A stretch of 64,000 nucleotides of DNA from Saprospirales bacterium (GTDB lineage Bacteria; Bacteroidota; Bacteroidia; Chitinophagales; Saprospiraceae). This document shows, one piece after another, positions 14,790 to 23,816 of this stretch (its first letter is position 1; the number at the start of each line of letters is the position of its first letter). The translations under genes and the position numbers were made by a program. The stretch covers positions 124,001-188,000 of the forward strand of contig JADJYG010000001.1 of assembly GCA_016719895.1 (NCBI GenBank), given 5' to 3'. Below the pieces are notes generated by a model, which worked only from the letters and a program-made list of their open reading frames with translations, did no database searches and was not told the DNA's origin.

Positions 14790-17567
14790 ATGCATCGCAA
14801 ACTAATAGTAACAATTTGGAGAATTATACTGATTATTCTTACCATTCAGGCAGCTGCCCAAGCTCAACAAAAATCGTACAAACCTTCATATGACCGGGGG
14901 GTACGGGAATTTAGTGCTGGAAAATACGACAAAGCTGTCCTGCAATTCAGGGATGCCAAAACCTATGAAGATGCGAAACGGGACCCGGCTATATTGTTAA
15001 TGCTGGATGGAAAAATCGAAGAATCTCAAAATAAACGCATCGCCCAACTCGAGGAAGATAAAAAGCGGGAGGAGCGTTTAAAAGAAGATGCCTTGGCTGC
15101 TAAAAAAGTAGCCGAAGAATCCCGCAAAAAAGCCTACGACCTCAACCTGCGGCTCTTAACTTCAAAAGTAGAAACAGACCTGAAGGCGAGTGGCAACTTC
15201 ACCCTGGGCATGCGACTCACCGCCTTCGCCATGCGCTGCATAGACCCAGGCAATCCCATCTTCCTGCAGGAGTTTATGAAAGCCTACAACGCCTCGAATA
15301 CCGCGCCGGCCATTATCCCCATACCCAGGCCCTGGAAGTATAAAATGGCGTCTTTCCAGGATTTCGCTATTTCCGGCAATGCCAGGGCGTTCGCCATGTG
15401 TTCCTTTACCAAGCCGAATCTTACCATTTTCCGCCTTGACGCAAATGGCGCGGTCGCCTGCACCGATAGTTTGGACTACAAACCCTGGCTCATCTCGCTC
15501 TCCCACGATGGCAATCAACTGGCCTTTTATACCTATGACCCCAAGGAAAGAGGCCAGGTGTTTATCATCAAAGGCCTGGGCGCTCCTAAAACGGCCCGCC
15601 AGGTGGACACCATCACACTCGGCGCCGGAAAAACGATCCGTAGCCTGGCCTATTATTCCAACAGCGACCGCCTGGCCATCAATTGCAAAGACAGCACTTT
15701 TGTATACGCCACGGATAAAATACAACGGGTATACGCAGCCCTCCACAATAACTCCGGCACGATTAAACCGGTCGCCGCCCTGGCGCCAAAGGCCGCCAAT
15801 ACCCTGGTCGAAGCAGCACTGGAGGATATTGTCGTCTGGGATTGTTCCAGCGGAAAAATGCACGAACGCCTCGTGCTGAATTGCCTGGAACCCGTTTCCA
15901 GTTTCCAAATTATTTGGAACAAAAATATAGCCCTTACCGGTTCAAAGGGGGGAACCCTCAAAATATGGAATTTAGATACCGGGGAAGAATTGAACTCGGC
16001 CAACGTCGATAATGTCGATAAAGACCCGGTTTACCGGATGGCGGTATCCTCCGATGGCAAATACATCGCAACGGCCCTGTCCAATGGCAGGGTAGTCATT
16101 TGGGAGTTAGCCAAAGCAGGATTCGCCCTGACCCCGGCACTGGAATTGCCCATACACATCAGAAGCTCGTACGCGCTCGGCCTGGAATTTCTGCCCGGCA
16201 CATTGAAACTGTTGGTGGCCTTTAATGATGGTAATGCCTATCTCTGGGATTTAGCCCCGAAAGCCGTTGAGGAAAACCTGCGGGGGAATAGCGCCGCCCT
16301 CACCAGCAAAGAATTCCCGCCGGAGCTGATCGAGCGTTTCAACCTGTACGATATTTTCGCACCCAACGCAAATGACTGGGGTATCGACAGCCTGATCCAC
16401 AGCCGGGACGTGCCGATCATAACTGGCATGGCCGATTATTTGCTTGAAAAAAAATGCCGGACGGTGTACAGCTATGAACAGGCCGAAGACTATTTCAAAC
16501 AGGCCGAACGGCTGTATAAAGCTTTGCTTCGGTTGGATAACAGCGAGGAGAACCGGGAAAAAATAGCCAGTTTTTATACTTATTGGGCAGAAACCCTCCT
16601 GAATAAAGGCAGGCTTAAAGAATCTGGCGCATACCTGGACAAAGCGCTCGAATTGAATAGGGCTACGCCCAAATCCAGTGAAGCCCGTATTGTGGAAGCG
16701 CATATTCGCCTGCTGACCGGAAAATTTGACGCAGCCATCCAGATCTACAACAGCCTGCTCGATCCTAAACAACAAGGCAAAGAAGTCAAAAACGACGCAA
16801 TGGTCGGCAGCTTTCGCCGCCTCAGCCGAACAAACATTTGGGCCAAAGACCGGAGCCAACAAAAACTCGTGGAAAAGGCCCTGCGCCTCATCGGCGTGCC
16901 CTTGATCAGCGACACTTCGCTGGCAAAATTGTACGGCATTGCGCCGCTTCAAACCCGGAATATACCGCTCGGCGAACTCATTGCAGCGATAAAAGGCCCG
17001 GATTCCCTGACGAAAAAACAAGTCCTCTTAATCCTTGGTATTTACAATAACGAAGTAAAGGAAGAAATTGGTCCCAAAGTTTCTGAATTTGCCAAGCGAG
17101 AAGATTTTGTAAATGCCGGCCTTTGGGCCATCCGGCATGCCGCACTGCTCCGGGAGATTTACTCCGCTCAGGAAAATTCCGATAATAAAAAGAATTTAGC
17201 CGAAGCCCTCGGCAACGTCAGTTACTACTTGTTGTTCTCCCAGCAATACAAAGAAGCCATACGGGCTGCCGAGGAGGCGTTCGCATTATCCAACCAATAC
17301 TGGCTCCAAACCAACCGCGCCCATGCCTACCTCCTGAGCGGCAATAAAGCCAAAGCCCTGGAGATTTACAAAGACATCAAGGGCCGGCCGGACGAAACCA
17401 AACGCAACGAATCGAAAGTGCCGCCCCTGCGGGAGGCGATTTTGAGCGATCTGGAAACGTTGCTTTCGAACGGCATCCGCCATGAAGCTTTCCCCGAAGT
17501 GGCCGCCCTGGTGCTCGACCGCCCGCTGACAGACGAGGAGCGTGTTAAATACGGCGGAAAAAATTAA
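14790..17567 (+). CDS. Secreted WD40/TPR protein, putative sensor of the STAND operon
   Basis: The product has 925 residues. An N-terminal signal peptide (IVTIWRIILIILTIQAAAQA, cleavage near 25) implies export. A TPR hairpin follows (GVREFSAGKYDKAVLQFRDA), then a charged coiled coil at ~85-125, beta-propeller strands at ~190-500 with WD-type ends (LKIWNLDTGEE, GRVVIWELAKAG, GNAYLWDLAPK), and TPR helices from ~560 to the end. Repeats of this kind bind proteins or peptides. It begins 16 bases after the STAND stop codon and is the last gene of the operon. I infer that it works with the periplasmic TPRs of the STAND protein as sensor or scaffold; no ligand can be proposed. Confidence 0.78.
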   Translation: MHRKLIVTIWRIILIILTIQAAAQAQQKSYKPSYDRGVREFSAGKYDKAVLQFRDAKTYEDAKRDPAILLMLDGKIEESQNKRIAQLEEDKKREERLKEDALAAKKVAEESRKKAYDLNLRLLTSKVETDLKASGNFTLGMRLTAFAMRCIDPGNPIFLQEFMKAYNASNTAPAIIPIPRPWKYKMASFQDFAISGNARAFAMCSFTKPNLTIFRLDANGAVACTDSLDYKPWLISLSHDGNQLAFYTYDPKERGQVFIIKGLGAPKTARQVDTITLGAGKTIRSLAYYSNSDRLAINCKDSTFVYATDKIQRVYAALHNNSGTIKPVAALAPKAANTLVEAALEDIVVWDCSSGKMHERLVLNCLEPVSSFQIIWNKNIALTGSKGGTLKIWNLDTGEELNSANVDNVDKDPVYRMAVSSDGKYIATALSNGRVVIWELAKAGFALTPALELPIHIRSSYALGLEFLPGTLKLLVAFNDGNAYLWDLAPKAVEENLRGNSAALTSKEFPPELIERFNLYDIFAPNANDWGIDSLIHSRDVPIITGMADYLLEKKCRTVYSYEQAEDYFKQAERLYKALLRLDNSEENREKIASFYTYWAETLLNKGRLKESGAYLDKALELNRATPKSSEARIVEAHIRLLTGKFDAAIQIYNSLLDPKQQGKEVKNDAMVGSFRRLSRTNIWAKDRSQQKLVEKALRLIGVPLISDTSLAKLYGIAPLQTRNIPLGELIAAIKGPDSLTKKQVLLILGIYNNEVKEEIGPKVSEFAKREDFVNAGLWAIRHAALLREIYSAQENSDNKKNLAEALGNVSYYLLFSQQYKEAIRAAEEAFALSNQYWLQTNRAHAYLLSGNKAKALEIYKDIKGRPDETKRNESKVPPLREAILSDLETLLSNGIRHEAFPEVAALVLDRPLTDEERVKYGGKN

Positions 17568-17601
17568 TTTTTCCGGTAGAAAGCAAAACCATTTAAACGC
17601 C

Positions 17602-17630
17602 TTGCCTACATTTACGGCAATTTACATTTG
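17602..17630 (+). promoter_or_regulatory. Promoter of the YbjN-domain gene
   Basis: TTG at 17602-17604 and TACATTTG at 17623-17630 have an 18-base spacer. They lie 26 bases before the ATG at 17656, so the gene is transcribed independently of the STAND operon. Confidence 0.55.
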
Positions 17631-17655
17631 CCAAATTTAAAACCGCTACAGAATT

Positions 17656-18168
17656 ATGTTTACCCATTTGAAAGTCTGCTCAAAAGTTCTTTTGCTCGCC
17701 TGCCTCCTGCTTGGTTTTGTGGCCCGGTCCACCGCACAAGACCAGGAATGGACCAACGAAATGCTGCAAGCCACCTACATGAAATTTCTGGCCGAAGGCG
17801 GTTACCTCCCCACCATCGATGCGGACGGTGATGTCCAGTTCAAACGGGAAGGCAAAACCTACTACATCCCGATCAATGCCGAAGATACCGAGTTTTTCGC
17901 CGTAAACCTCGCCAATATCTACGACGTTACCCCCGAGAACAAAACCGCTATTCTGGAAACCTGCAACTACGTCACCGCCACCACCAAAGTGGCCAAACTG
18001 CAGGTCATCGACGACCGCAAGGTGTGGATTACCGCGGAAATTTTTGTTTCGCACCCGGAAGAAGGCATCAAAACCTTCGATCGCATGCTGAGTTCCATCG
18101 ATACCGCCAGCAATAAATTTATCACCAAAATGCGCGAACTGATGGGGTTGGACAGCAAGGACGACTAA
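17656..18168 (+). CDS. Exported YbjN-like domain protein
   Basis: This 170-residue protein has a signal peptide (VCSKVLLLACLLLGFVARSTAQ, cleaved near residue 28). The mature part resembles the YbjN/type III chaperone-like fold: a helix MLQATYMKFLAEGGY, paired strands DGDVQFKREGKTYYIPI, then YVTATTKVAKLQVI and a final helix NKFITKMRELMG. Proteins of this fold often bind partner proteins, but the exported Bacteroidota versions have no known task. Own promoter and terminator flank it; it converges on the cytochrome gene. Confidence 0.72.
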   Translation: MFTHLKVCSKVLLLACLLLGFVARSTAQDQEWTNEMLQATYMKFLAEGGYLPTIDADGDVQFKREGKTYYIPINAEDTEFFAVNLANIYDVTPENKTAILETCNYVTATTKVAKLQVIDDRKVWITAEIFVSHPEEGIKTFDRMLSSIDTASNKFITKMRELMGLDSKDD

Positions 18169-18195
18169 CTGCTCCTCCATAGCATACCTTCCATA

Positions 18196-18275
18196 CCCCG
18201 TAACCAGGATAGTCGCCGGCATCTCCTCCATCGGAATCCTGCCGTTGCTTCCCCCGGGTTACGGGGATTTTTTTT
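18196..18275. terminator. Terminator between YbjN-like and cytochrome genes
   Basis: CCCCGTAACC (18196-18205) pairs with GGTTACGGGG (18257-18266) around a long loop that can fold further, followed by eight T to 18275. It serves the forward gene; the T-run touches the stop of the convergent cytochrome gene. Confidence 0.65.
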
Positions 18276-20271
18276 AGCCGCACCGCACCACCCGCCGCAC
18301 CACCCGCCCGCGATCCGTCCGGATCTCCACAAAGTACAGCCCCCGCGCTGCCGGCAGCCATATCTCGCCGGTGTTTTTATCCCACACCACCTGCCCCGCC
18401 GTATTCCACACCCGCACTTGTTTCAACTGAACGCCGGCCGGGTATTCCACCCGTACACGCCCATCCGCACTCAGGGCCGGCGCCAGCCGGATGGCGCACA
18501 AGGCCTGTTCCGGCGCCGATACCGGCGATACCGGCACATCCTGGATCGCCACTGCGGCTACCAGCACCGGACTGCGGTCGGCCGCCTCGAACATTAGCCG
18601 AAAACTGTCAATCTCGGGCGTCGATTGGGCAAACATGGGCGCCATCCATTTCGGCGGCATACTTTGATACCAAACCTTCGCCGCCACGCTGAATGTACCC
18701 GAGTACCCATTGAGCGGTATGTGAAAGTGCAACACATCGGCGCCCGAACCTTGCGTGCCGTCAACATACCGGTTGAAGTCCGGATCAGCAAGGGCATGTC
18801 CGGCGATCCGGGTGGTATCGTAAGCCGGATCGTCCGTTGAAAAACCCTGAGGCGCCAAACGGTTGTCCTTCAGGGGCGTCGCAGCGCGTTCCAATATTGT
18901 CGTGAAAGCGCCGGTGACATCGCCCGGCGCCAATTCATAAATCTGCACCTGGTCGGGCCGGTTGATGATATGGTAGTGTGGCTCCACGCCGGAGTCTTCT
19001 CCCTTCAGGCTGAAATCCGGCTGGTAAGCCCCGGAGTGAAACACCGGTGCGCCCGCTGCATTTTTAACCTCAAATTCCACCCAGGCCCGGCGCGACGGAT
19101 AGCCCGAGGGGAATTTATGACCGGCCTTGTTGCGCAGCGTCAGGTCGAAATACGCCGTGTCGCCATTTAGTATCCGGGGCTCCAGACTGATCTCCAGGGT
19201 TTGGTGTTGCAGCATCCGCAAGGTGGCGGCGATCGTGCTGTCGAATTGGGCGGCCGTAGCCGGTATTTCAAGCCGCGCCCGGTTGTTTTTCAGTAATTTC
19301 AACATGGTCGCGTTGGCGCCGGCCAGTTCGTGCAGGCCATATGGGAATTGTGGTGTCAGGAACTGGTAGTTGGCTGAGATGATAATTTCATCCGGTATTT
19401 GCGGTATATGGCAGGCCTGGCAGCTGATATTGTCGTGCTCCTCGTCGTACCGGCTGTTGAGCCATTCGTGATAAGTGGCTTGCTCCACAAACGTAGCGCC
19501 CGTCAGTTGCCCGCTCAGGTCAGCGGTGCCGGTGATCAGGGTATGGCAACCCGCGCAAAGCCCTGCATCGCTGATATGCTCGCCATATTTCGGCGTGATC
19601 CCAACAAAATCGTGCATAGGCGGCGCAAAGGGCACGTCGTACGGGCCGTAAGCAACCCGGATATAACTGGTATCGAAATAAAGGGCGCCGGAATGCAGGC
19701 TTCCGATACGTGCCGGCGCCTGCGCATGGCAGGCCTGGCAAGTCACGCCATCGAGCCCGAGCGTATCGGTATACATCTCATACAGGGTGTAGTATTGCTG
19801 GTGGCGCTTCAGCTTTGCCTGGTAATGGCCGGCTGGGGCATGGCAGGAGGTACACTTGTCCTGCAAGGCCAGGCTGTGGGCGGGATTGACCAGGATTTCA
19901 TGGGTTACCTTGGCGCGCCAGAAAGGGTCGCGGGCGGCATTCGCCATCATAGTGCTGCGCCAGGCGTCGTATACATTTACATCCTGCCCGCCGGTGGTTA
20001 CCATAGCGAACCCCAGCGGGTCGTAGCCATGACAACCGCCACAGGTTTTGGCCGTAGGAAACAGGATATTGGAATCGACCGGCAGATCATCCGGGGCCTG
20101 CAAGCGGATTGGTCCGGCTGTTGGCCTGGAAAAAATACCCGGCCAGTGCCGGCGCAGAAACGCCCGTTCGGCAGGCGAATGAAACGGTTTGGCCGTTTTT
20201 CGGTACGGCAGGCCAGCCAAAATACCGATAAAAATGGGCAGGGAAAAAGCGAGCAGGATGAATTTGTTCAT
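18274..20271 (-). CDS. Secreted multihaem c-type cytochrome with T9SS-type C-terminus
   Basis: The start at 20271 gives 665 residues beginning MNKFILLAFSLPIFIGILAG (signal peptide or anchor). Five CxxCH haem-attachment motifs are visible: CGGCH, CTSCH, CQACH, CAGCH and CQACH, all in the first half. The middle contains an Ig-like segment (ISLEPRILNGDTAYFDLTLRNKAGHKFPSGYPSRRAW), as in cytochrome c554-type proteins. The end VRVWNTAGQVVWDK...LPAARGLYFVEIRTDRG matches the T9SS type A sorting domain, so the protein is probably exported to the surface. It may carry electrons; its redox partner is unknown. The frame is open upstream to 20634, but that part is a duplicated gene fragment left by the IS insertion. 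Confidence 0.85.
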   Translation of the reverse strand: MNKFILLAFSLPIFIGILAGLPYRKTAKPFHSPAERAFLRRHWPGIFSRPTAGPIRLQAPDDLPVDSNILFPTAKTCGGCHGYDPLGFAMVTTGGQDVNVYDAWRSTMMANAARDPFWRAKVTHEILVNPAHSLALQDKCTSCHAPAGHYQAKLKRHQQYYTLYEMYTDTLGLDGVTCQACHAQAPARIGSLHSGALYFDTSYIRVAYGPYDVPFAPPMHDFVGITPKYGEHISDAGLCAGCHTLITGTADLSGQLTGATFVEQATYHEWLNSRYDEEHDNISCQACHIPQIPDEIIISANYQFLTPQFPYGLHELAGANATMLKLLKNNRARLEIPATAAQFDSTIAATLRMLQHQTLEISLEPRILNGDTAYFDLTLRNKAGHKFPSGYPSRRAWVEFEVKNAAGAPVFHSGAYQPDFSLKGEDSGVEPHYHIINRPDQVQIYELAPGDVTGAFTTILERAATPLKDNRLAPQGFSTDDPAYDTTRIAGHALADPDFNRYVDGTQGSGADVLHFHIPLNGYSGTFSVAAKVWYQSMPPKWMAPMFAQSTPEIDSFRLMFEAADRSPVLVAAVAIQDVPVSPVSAPEQALCAIRLAPALSADGRVRVEYPAGVQLKQVRVWNTAGQVVWDKNTGEIWLPAARGLYFVEIRTDRGRVVRRVVRCG

Positions 20272-20286
20272 GGTGGGTCGAAAAAA

Positions 20287-20691
20287 CGGTTTGCCGGTGG
20301 CAAAAATAACCCGGTTGGAATGGCGCCGCCGGTCAGACTTTGTCGGGGCCGGGCAAAGCACCCGAAAGGCTTTAGAAACCCACTTTTTCAGGCGTTTCCG
20401 GCCATCCAGAAAGCCGCGAATAATACGCGGGGCATCGGGGTCGGCATAAGGTGGCTGGATAGTCTCCAGCAGGTCCTCCGTGCCGTAGGTATCCAAGGTA
20501 TCAATATAACCGTAGCCCAGGTATTCCCCGTCTTGTACGGCTACGACGGCTTGTTCGTGTTCGTGGCGCCCTGTGTCGACCAGGAAAAAGCTACCGGAGA
20601 GCCCGCGGAAAAGCACCGAAATCGCCTGATCCACCCGCTCGTTGTAGGCATCGGGATGTTCTTCGCCGACACAGGCGCCCAGGCATTTTTT
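20287..20691. repeat. Left copy of IS-flanking direct repeat
   Basis: This 405-base segment is repeated at 22346-22751 with one visible difference, T5 here (20384-20388) against T6 there (22443-22448). It abuts the IS exactly at 20691/20692. It contains the intergenic region in front of the cytochrome gene and the last ~106 codons of the exonuclease gene. Confidence 0.93.
20372..20691 (-). pseudogene. Duplicated 3' fragment of the exonuclease/GIY-YIG gene
   Basis: This is the copy of the C-terminal ~106 codons of the gene at 22431-23816, cut off by the IS at 20691. Because one T is missing in the run 20384-20388, the native stop is out of frame. The reading frame instead continues into the cytochrome gene (KKWVSKAF instead of KKVGF-stop), which produces a misleading fused reading frame of 786 codons. 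It has no promoter or start of its own. Confidence 0.88.
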
Positions 20692-22345
20692 CCTGTTTTC
20701 GACACTGGGACACCCAAAATCAAAACCCGAATAAATCAGCGAGATTTTTCTGCTCAGCCCTGGTGTAAATCGTTTTGGATATCGTTTCGTCAGACTCGAC
20801 CAACTTGACCTGAACGGAGAAGATGGTTTTAGCGATTTCTATGGCTTTTTCAGGGCTCAATGTTGATTTTTTGTCCTTTAGTTGGCGTTCAAGTTCTTTG
20901 TAGACTTTGTAAGCGGCAAAAGCAATGCAGATGTGCGCTTCAATCCGGCGTTGCACCCTGTGGTATATGGGTCTGATTTTGAGGTCGTTTTTGCTGACCC
21001 TGAAGGCCTTTTCTATTTTCCACAAATGCCCGTAGCTTTCGATGATTTCATTTTTTGTCAGGGTGGTATTGCTTAGGTAGCCTTTCAAACCGTCCCATTT
21101 TTTGTCCGCCTCGAATTTTTCATGGTCAATTGAAATGTTGATCTCTCCTTCCATCTTGAGGTATTTGTTGTACCCCCGGTTGTTGATGTTGGCTTTCGTG
21201 AGTTTGCCTTTTTTGATTTGGCGCTCTAGTTTTTGCAAGCCGCGCTGCTGATTGGCTGCATCTTTTTTGCCCCGCGCCGCTGAGTAGCTGATGACCAGCC
21301 GGATGCCTTCTGGTTTTTCGATGGCGGCACTTTCGCCGTTTTTGAGCCGAAGGGACAGAATTTGTTGCTGGATGTGCGCTGGCTCGTTTTTGATGCGTGC
21401 GCCAAGAATGAACTCGTACCCTTGGCTTTGCAACTGCTCTATGTTCTGTTTGGACAGCAAGCCGGAATCCGCGATGACGACCAGTTTGCCCAAACCATAT
21501 TGCTGCTTGAAAGCCTCAATGACGGGCAACATCGTATGCCCCTCGAACTTGTTGCCTTCAAATATCTCATAAGCCAGCGGGTAGGCATCCACGCTGACCA
21601 AAAGCCCCAAGAGTATCTGTGGATGTTGGTGCTTGCCTTCTTTGGAAAACCCCGCCTTGCGCAACTCATCCTCTTGCTCAATCTCAAAATACAGGGTTGT
21701 CACGTCGTAGAAAACAATGCTCATCTCGCCACCCAAAACCTGCATCGTGTGCTCAAAACTGATGCGTTGCACCGCTTCTTTCTGCTTTCGGTGCAATTTG
21801 TCCATGTACCGATAGATGGACTGCACATCCATTTCAAGGTATTCATATTTGGCAAGATAGTCCGTCGTCCGAAGTTTGCTGGCAGGATAGCACAACCGCG
21901 CCAGCACCAGACGTTTGAACAAGACATCCTTGATTTGCCCGAAACCGATTTGTTCAAACAGGCTTCCCACAAGCAATTCAACCCCCTGGACTCTGATTTG
22001 GGTGATGTTCTCTAAAAACTGTTCGGCTTGCAGCCGCCCCCCACTAAAATCAAGATTGAGCTGCCCTTGGCGCTCTTTTATCCAAGTTTCAGCCTGCTTG
22101 ACCAATTCGGCCACCTCGGCAGCATCCGAACTGCTGCCTATCGTCTTGACCAAACGGTATTTGCCGCCGCTCTTGTCGATCACCTGGACGCTGACCACGC
22201 CGCTCCGATTCTTTTTTTGCCGGAAAAACATCCCCAAAGGTAGATTTTGGGTGTCTGGGACACCCAAAATAATTAAATGTTTTAACGTAAATCAATGACA
22301 ATTAATTGATTATGATTTTTTATGAAAAAAAGTGTCGAAAACAGG
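20692..22345 (-). mobile_element. IS1634-family insertion sequence (1,654 bp)
   Basis: Perfect 15-bp terminal inverted repeats, CCTGTTTTCGACACT at 20692-20706 and its complement at 22331-22345, bound one transposase gene. The element is flanked directly on both sides by a 405/406-bp direct repeat. Long, variable-length target duplications are a described property of IS1634, the type element of this family from Mycoplasma mycoides. The near identity of the two flanking copies suggests a recent insertion. Confidence 0.93.
20720..22231 (-). CDS. IS1634-family DDE transposase
   Basis: ATG at 22231 gives 503 residues starting MFFRQKKNRSGVVSVQVID, the usual opening of IS1634 transposases; the frame is open to 22267. 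The DDE catalytic core of the IS4 superfamily is visible: first Asp in IVFYDVTTLYFE, second Asp in LVVIADSGLLSK, and the Glu in WKIEKAFRVSKNDLKIRPIYH, followed by HICIAFAAYKVYKELE. No frameshift or stop interrupts it, so the element is probably still active. Confidence 0.93.
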   Translation of the reverse strand: MFFRQKKNRSGVVSVQVIDKSGGKYRLVKTIGSSSDAAEVAELVKQAETWIKERQGQLNLDFSGGRLQAEQFLENITQIRVQGVELLVGSLFEQIGFGQIKDVLFKRLVLARLCYPASKLRTTDYLAKYEYLEMDVQSIYRYMDKLHRKQKEAVQRISFEHTMQVLGGEMSIVFYDVTTLYFEIEQEDELRKAGFSKEGKHQHPQILLGLLVSVDAYPLAYEIFEGNKFEGHTMLPVIEAFKQQYGLGKLVVIADSGLLSKQNIEQLQSQGYEFILGARIKNEPAHIQQQILSLRLKNGESAAIEKPEGIRLVISYSAARGKKDAANQQRGLQKLERQIKKGKLTKANINNRGYNKYLKMEGEINISIDHEKFEADKKWDGLKGYLSNTTLTKNEIIESYGHLWKIEKAFRVSKNDLKIRPIYHRVQRRIEAHICIAFAAYKVYKELERQLKDKKSTLSPEKAIEIAKTIFSVQVKLVESDETISKTIYTRAEQKNLADLFGF

Positions 22346-22751
22346 CGGTTTGCCGGTGGCAAAAATAACCCGGTTGGAATGGCGCCGCCGGTCAGACTTT
22401 GTCGGGGCCGGGCAAAGCACCCGAAAGGCTTTAGAAACCCACTTTTTTCAGGCGTTTCCGGCCATCCAGAAAGCCGCGAATAATACGCGGGGCATCGGGG
22501 TCGGCATAAGGTGGCTGGATAGTCTCCAGCAGGTCCTCCGTGCCGTAGGTATCCAAGGTATCAATATAACCGTAGCCCAGGTATTCCCCGTCTTGTACGG
22601 CTACGACGGCTTGTTCGTGTTCGTGGCGCCCTGTGTCGACCAGGAAAAAGCTACCGGAGAGCCCGCGGAAAAGCACCGAAATCGCCTGATCCACCCGCTC
22701 GTTGTAGGCATCGGGATGTTCTTCGCCGACACAGGCGCCCAGGCATTTTTT
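22346..22751. repeat. Right copy of IS-flanking direct repeat
   Basis: This 406-base segment begins at the base after the IS right end. It matches 20287-20691 except for one extra T at 22443-22448. It retains the true 3' end of the exonuclease gene, so that gene was not destroyed by the insertion. Confidence 0.93.
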
Positions 22752-23816
22752 TATGGTGTAGTGAAAACAGGCGTGTTCGTGGTAGTCCAGGTTGCACAAG
22801 CGGCCGCAGAGCTGGAACTGCCGCAGTATGCTGTCGAGCCAGGCACGGGCACTATCCAGTTTGGGGAAGTCGGCTACCAGCTCCAGCGTATGGGCATTGC
22901 GCAGGGTACGTTTGCCGGCAGCCAGGCAACGGTAGCCGTTTTGATCGGTATACGAAAAAATAGCGCTGGAGAACTGCCGGATTCGCAGGGCGCGATTGAT
23001 CCGGGGCTGCAGGCGTTTGATCTCGGCGCTTTCAAGCAGCAGGGCGACCAATTCGCTTCCCGTGACCTCAAAACTGAAATCGGCCACGCCGGCGCGCATT
23101 TTTTCACCTTTGGGCGTTTGGTCGGCGAAATGCTCAAACAGCCGTTTGCGGATATTAATACTTTTACCGACATAAATCACCTCGCCCCGGTCATCGTGCA
23201 GGTAATACACCCCGCAGGCCTCCGGGGCGCCATGCAGGCGTTCGAGGGTAATGTTTTGCGGCAATTTGGTTTCCCGCACACCATGATTCACCAGCATTTT
23301 CACCTCCTGTCCGCCGGCCTGTGCAGCTAATATGCGTTCAAAAACCTGCACCGTAGCCAGGGTATCGTCGAGCGCCCGGTGGCTTTTTTCTGCCGGTATG
23401 TTAAAATGCCGTTTCAGATTGCTCAGGCTGTAACTGGGCAAGCCCGGAAATACCCGGCGCGACAGGCGTACGGTACACAACTGCTTGCGCGTGAAGGTAT
23501 AACCTAAACGGGCAAATTCTTCGCGGACAAAATTGTAGTCAAACGAAACATTGTGCGCCACAAAAATGGCGCCCTCCGTCATTTCCACAATTTGTTTGGC
23601 CACTTCGTAAAATTTTGGCGCATGCGCCACCATTTCATCCGTTATGCCGGTCAATTGCGTAATGCTCCAGGGAATGCTGCGCTCGGGGTTGAGCAAGGTG
23701 GTGAAGGCGTCCAGTACCTGCGCGCCGTCATGCAATACGATGGCAATCTCCGTGATGCGTTCGAAACGGGCTATTCCACCCGTTGTTTCCACGTCGATAA
23801 TCGCGTATTTTGGCAT
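22431..23816 (-). CDS. DEDD exonuclease fused to GIY-YIG (UvrC/Cho-like) nuclease
   Basis: The start at 23816 gives 461 residues beginning MPKYAIIDVETTGG. Residues 1-170 form a DnaQ/epsilon-type 3'-5' exonuclease: Asp and Glu in IDVETTG, VAHNVSFDYNFV, and HRALDDTLAT (final His-x4-Asp). Residues ~195-280 form a GIY-YIG nuclease domain (CGVYYLHDDRGEVIYVGKSINIRKRL), similar to the UvrC N-terminus and Cho. The rest, with Cys-rich CGRLCNLDYHEHACFHYTIKKCLGACVG, resembles the UvrC Cys-rich region. A DNA repair role is probable. Its 3' end lies inside the IS1634 direct repeat but is complete (ends KKVGF). Before the insertion the cytochrome gene probably followed by ~100 bases. Confidence 0.88.
   Translation of the reverse strand: MPKYAIIDVETTGGIARFERITEIAIVLHDGAQVLDAFTTLLNPERSIPWSITQLTGITDEMVAHAPKFYEVAKQIVEMTEGAIFVAHNVSFDYNFVREEFARLGYTFTRKQLCTVRLSRRVFPGLPSYSLSNLKRHFNIPAEKSHRALDDTLATVQVFERILAAQAGGQEVKMLVNHGVRETKLPQNITLERLHGAPEACGVYYLHDDRGEVIYVGKSINIRKRLFEHFADQTPKGEKMRAGVADFSFEVTGSELVALLLESAEIKRLQPRINRALRIRQFSSAIFSYTDQNGYRCLAAGKRTLRNAHTLELVADFPKLDSARAWLDSILRQFQLCGRLCNLDYHEHACFHYTIKKCLGACVGEEHPDAYNERVDQAISVLFRGLSGSFFLVDTGRHEHEQAVVAVQDGEYLGYGYIDTLDTYGTEDLLETIQPPYADPDAPRIIRGFLDGRKRLKKVGF

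Noticed and set aside
18274..20634. A single 786-residue protein fusing a nuclease end with a cytochrome
   Set aside because: The first ~84 residues duplicate the end of the gene at 22431-23816 and lie in the IS direct repeat; the fusion depends on one missing T. The true cytochrome start is at 20271.
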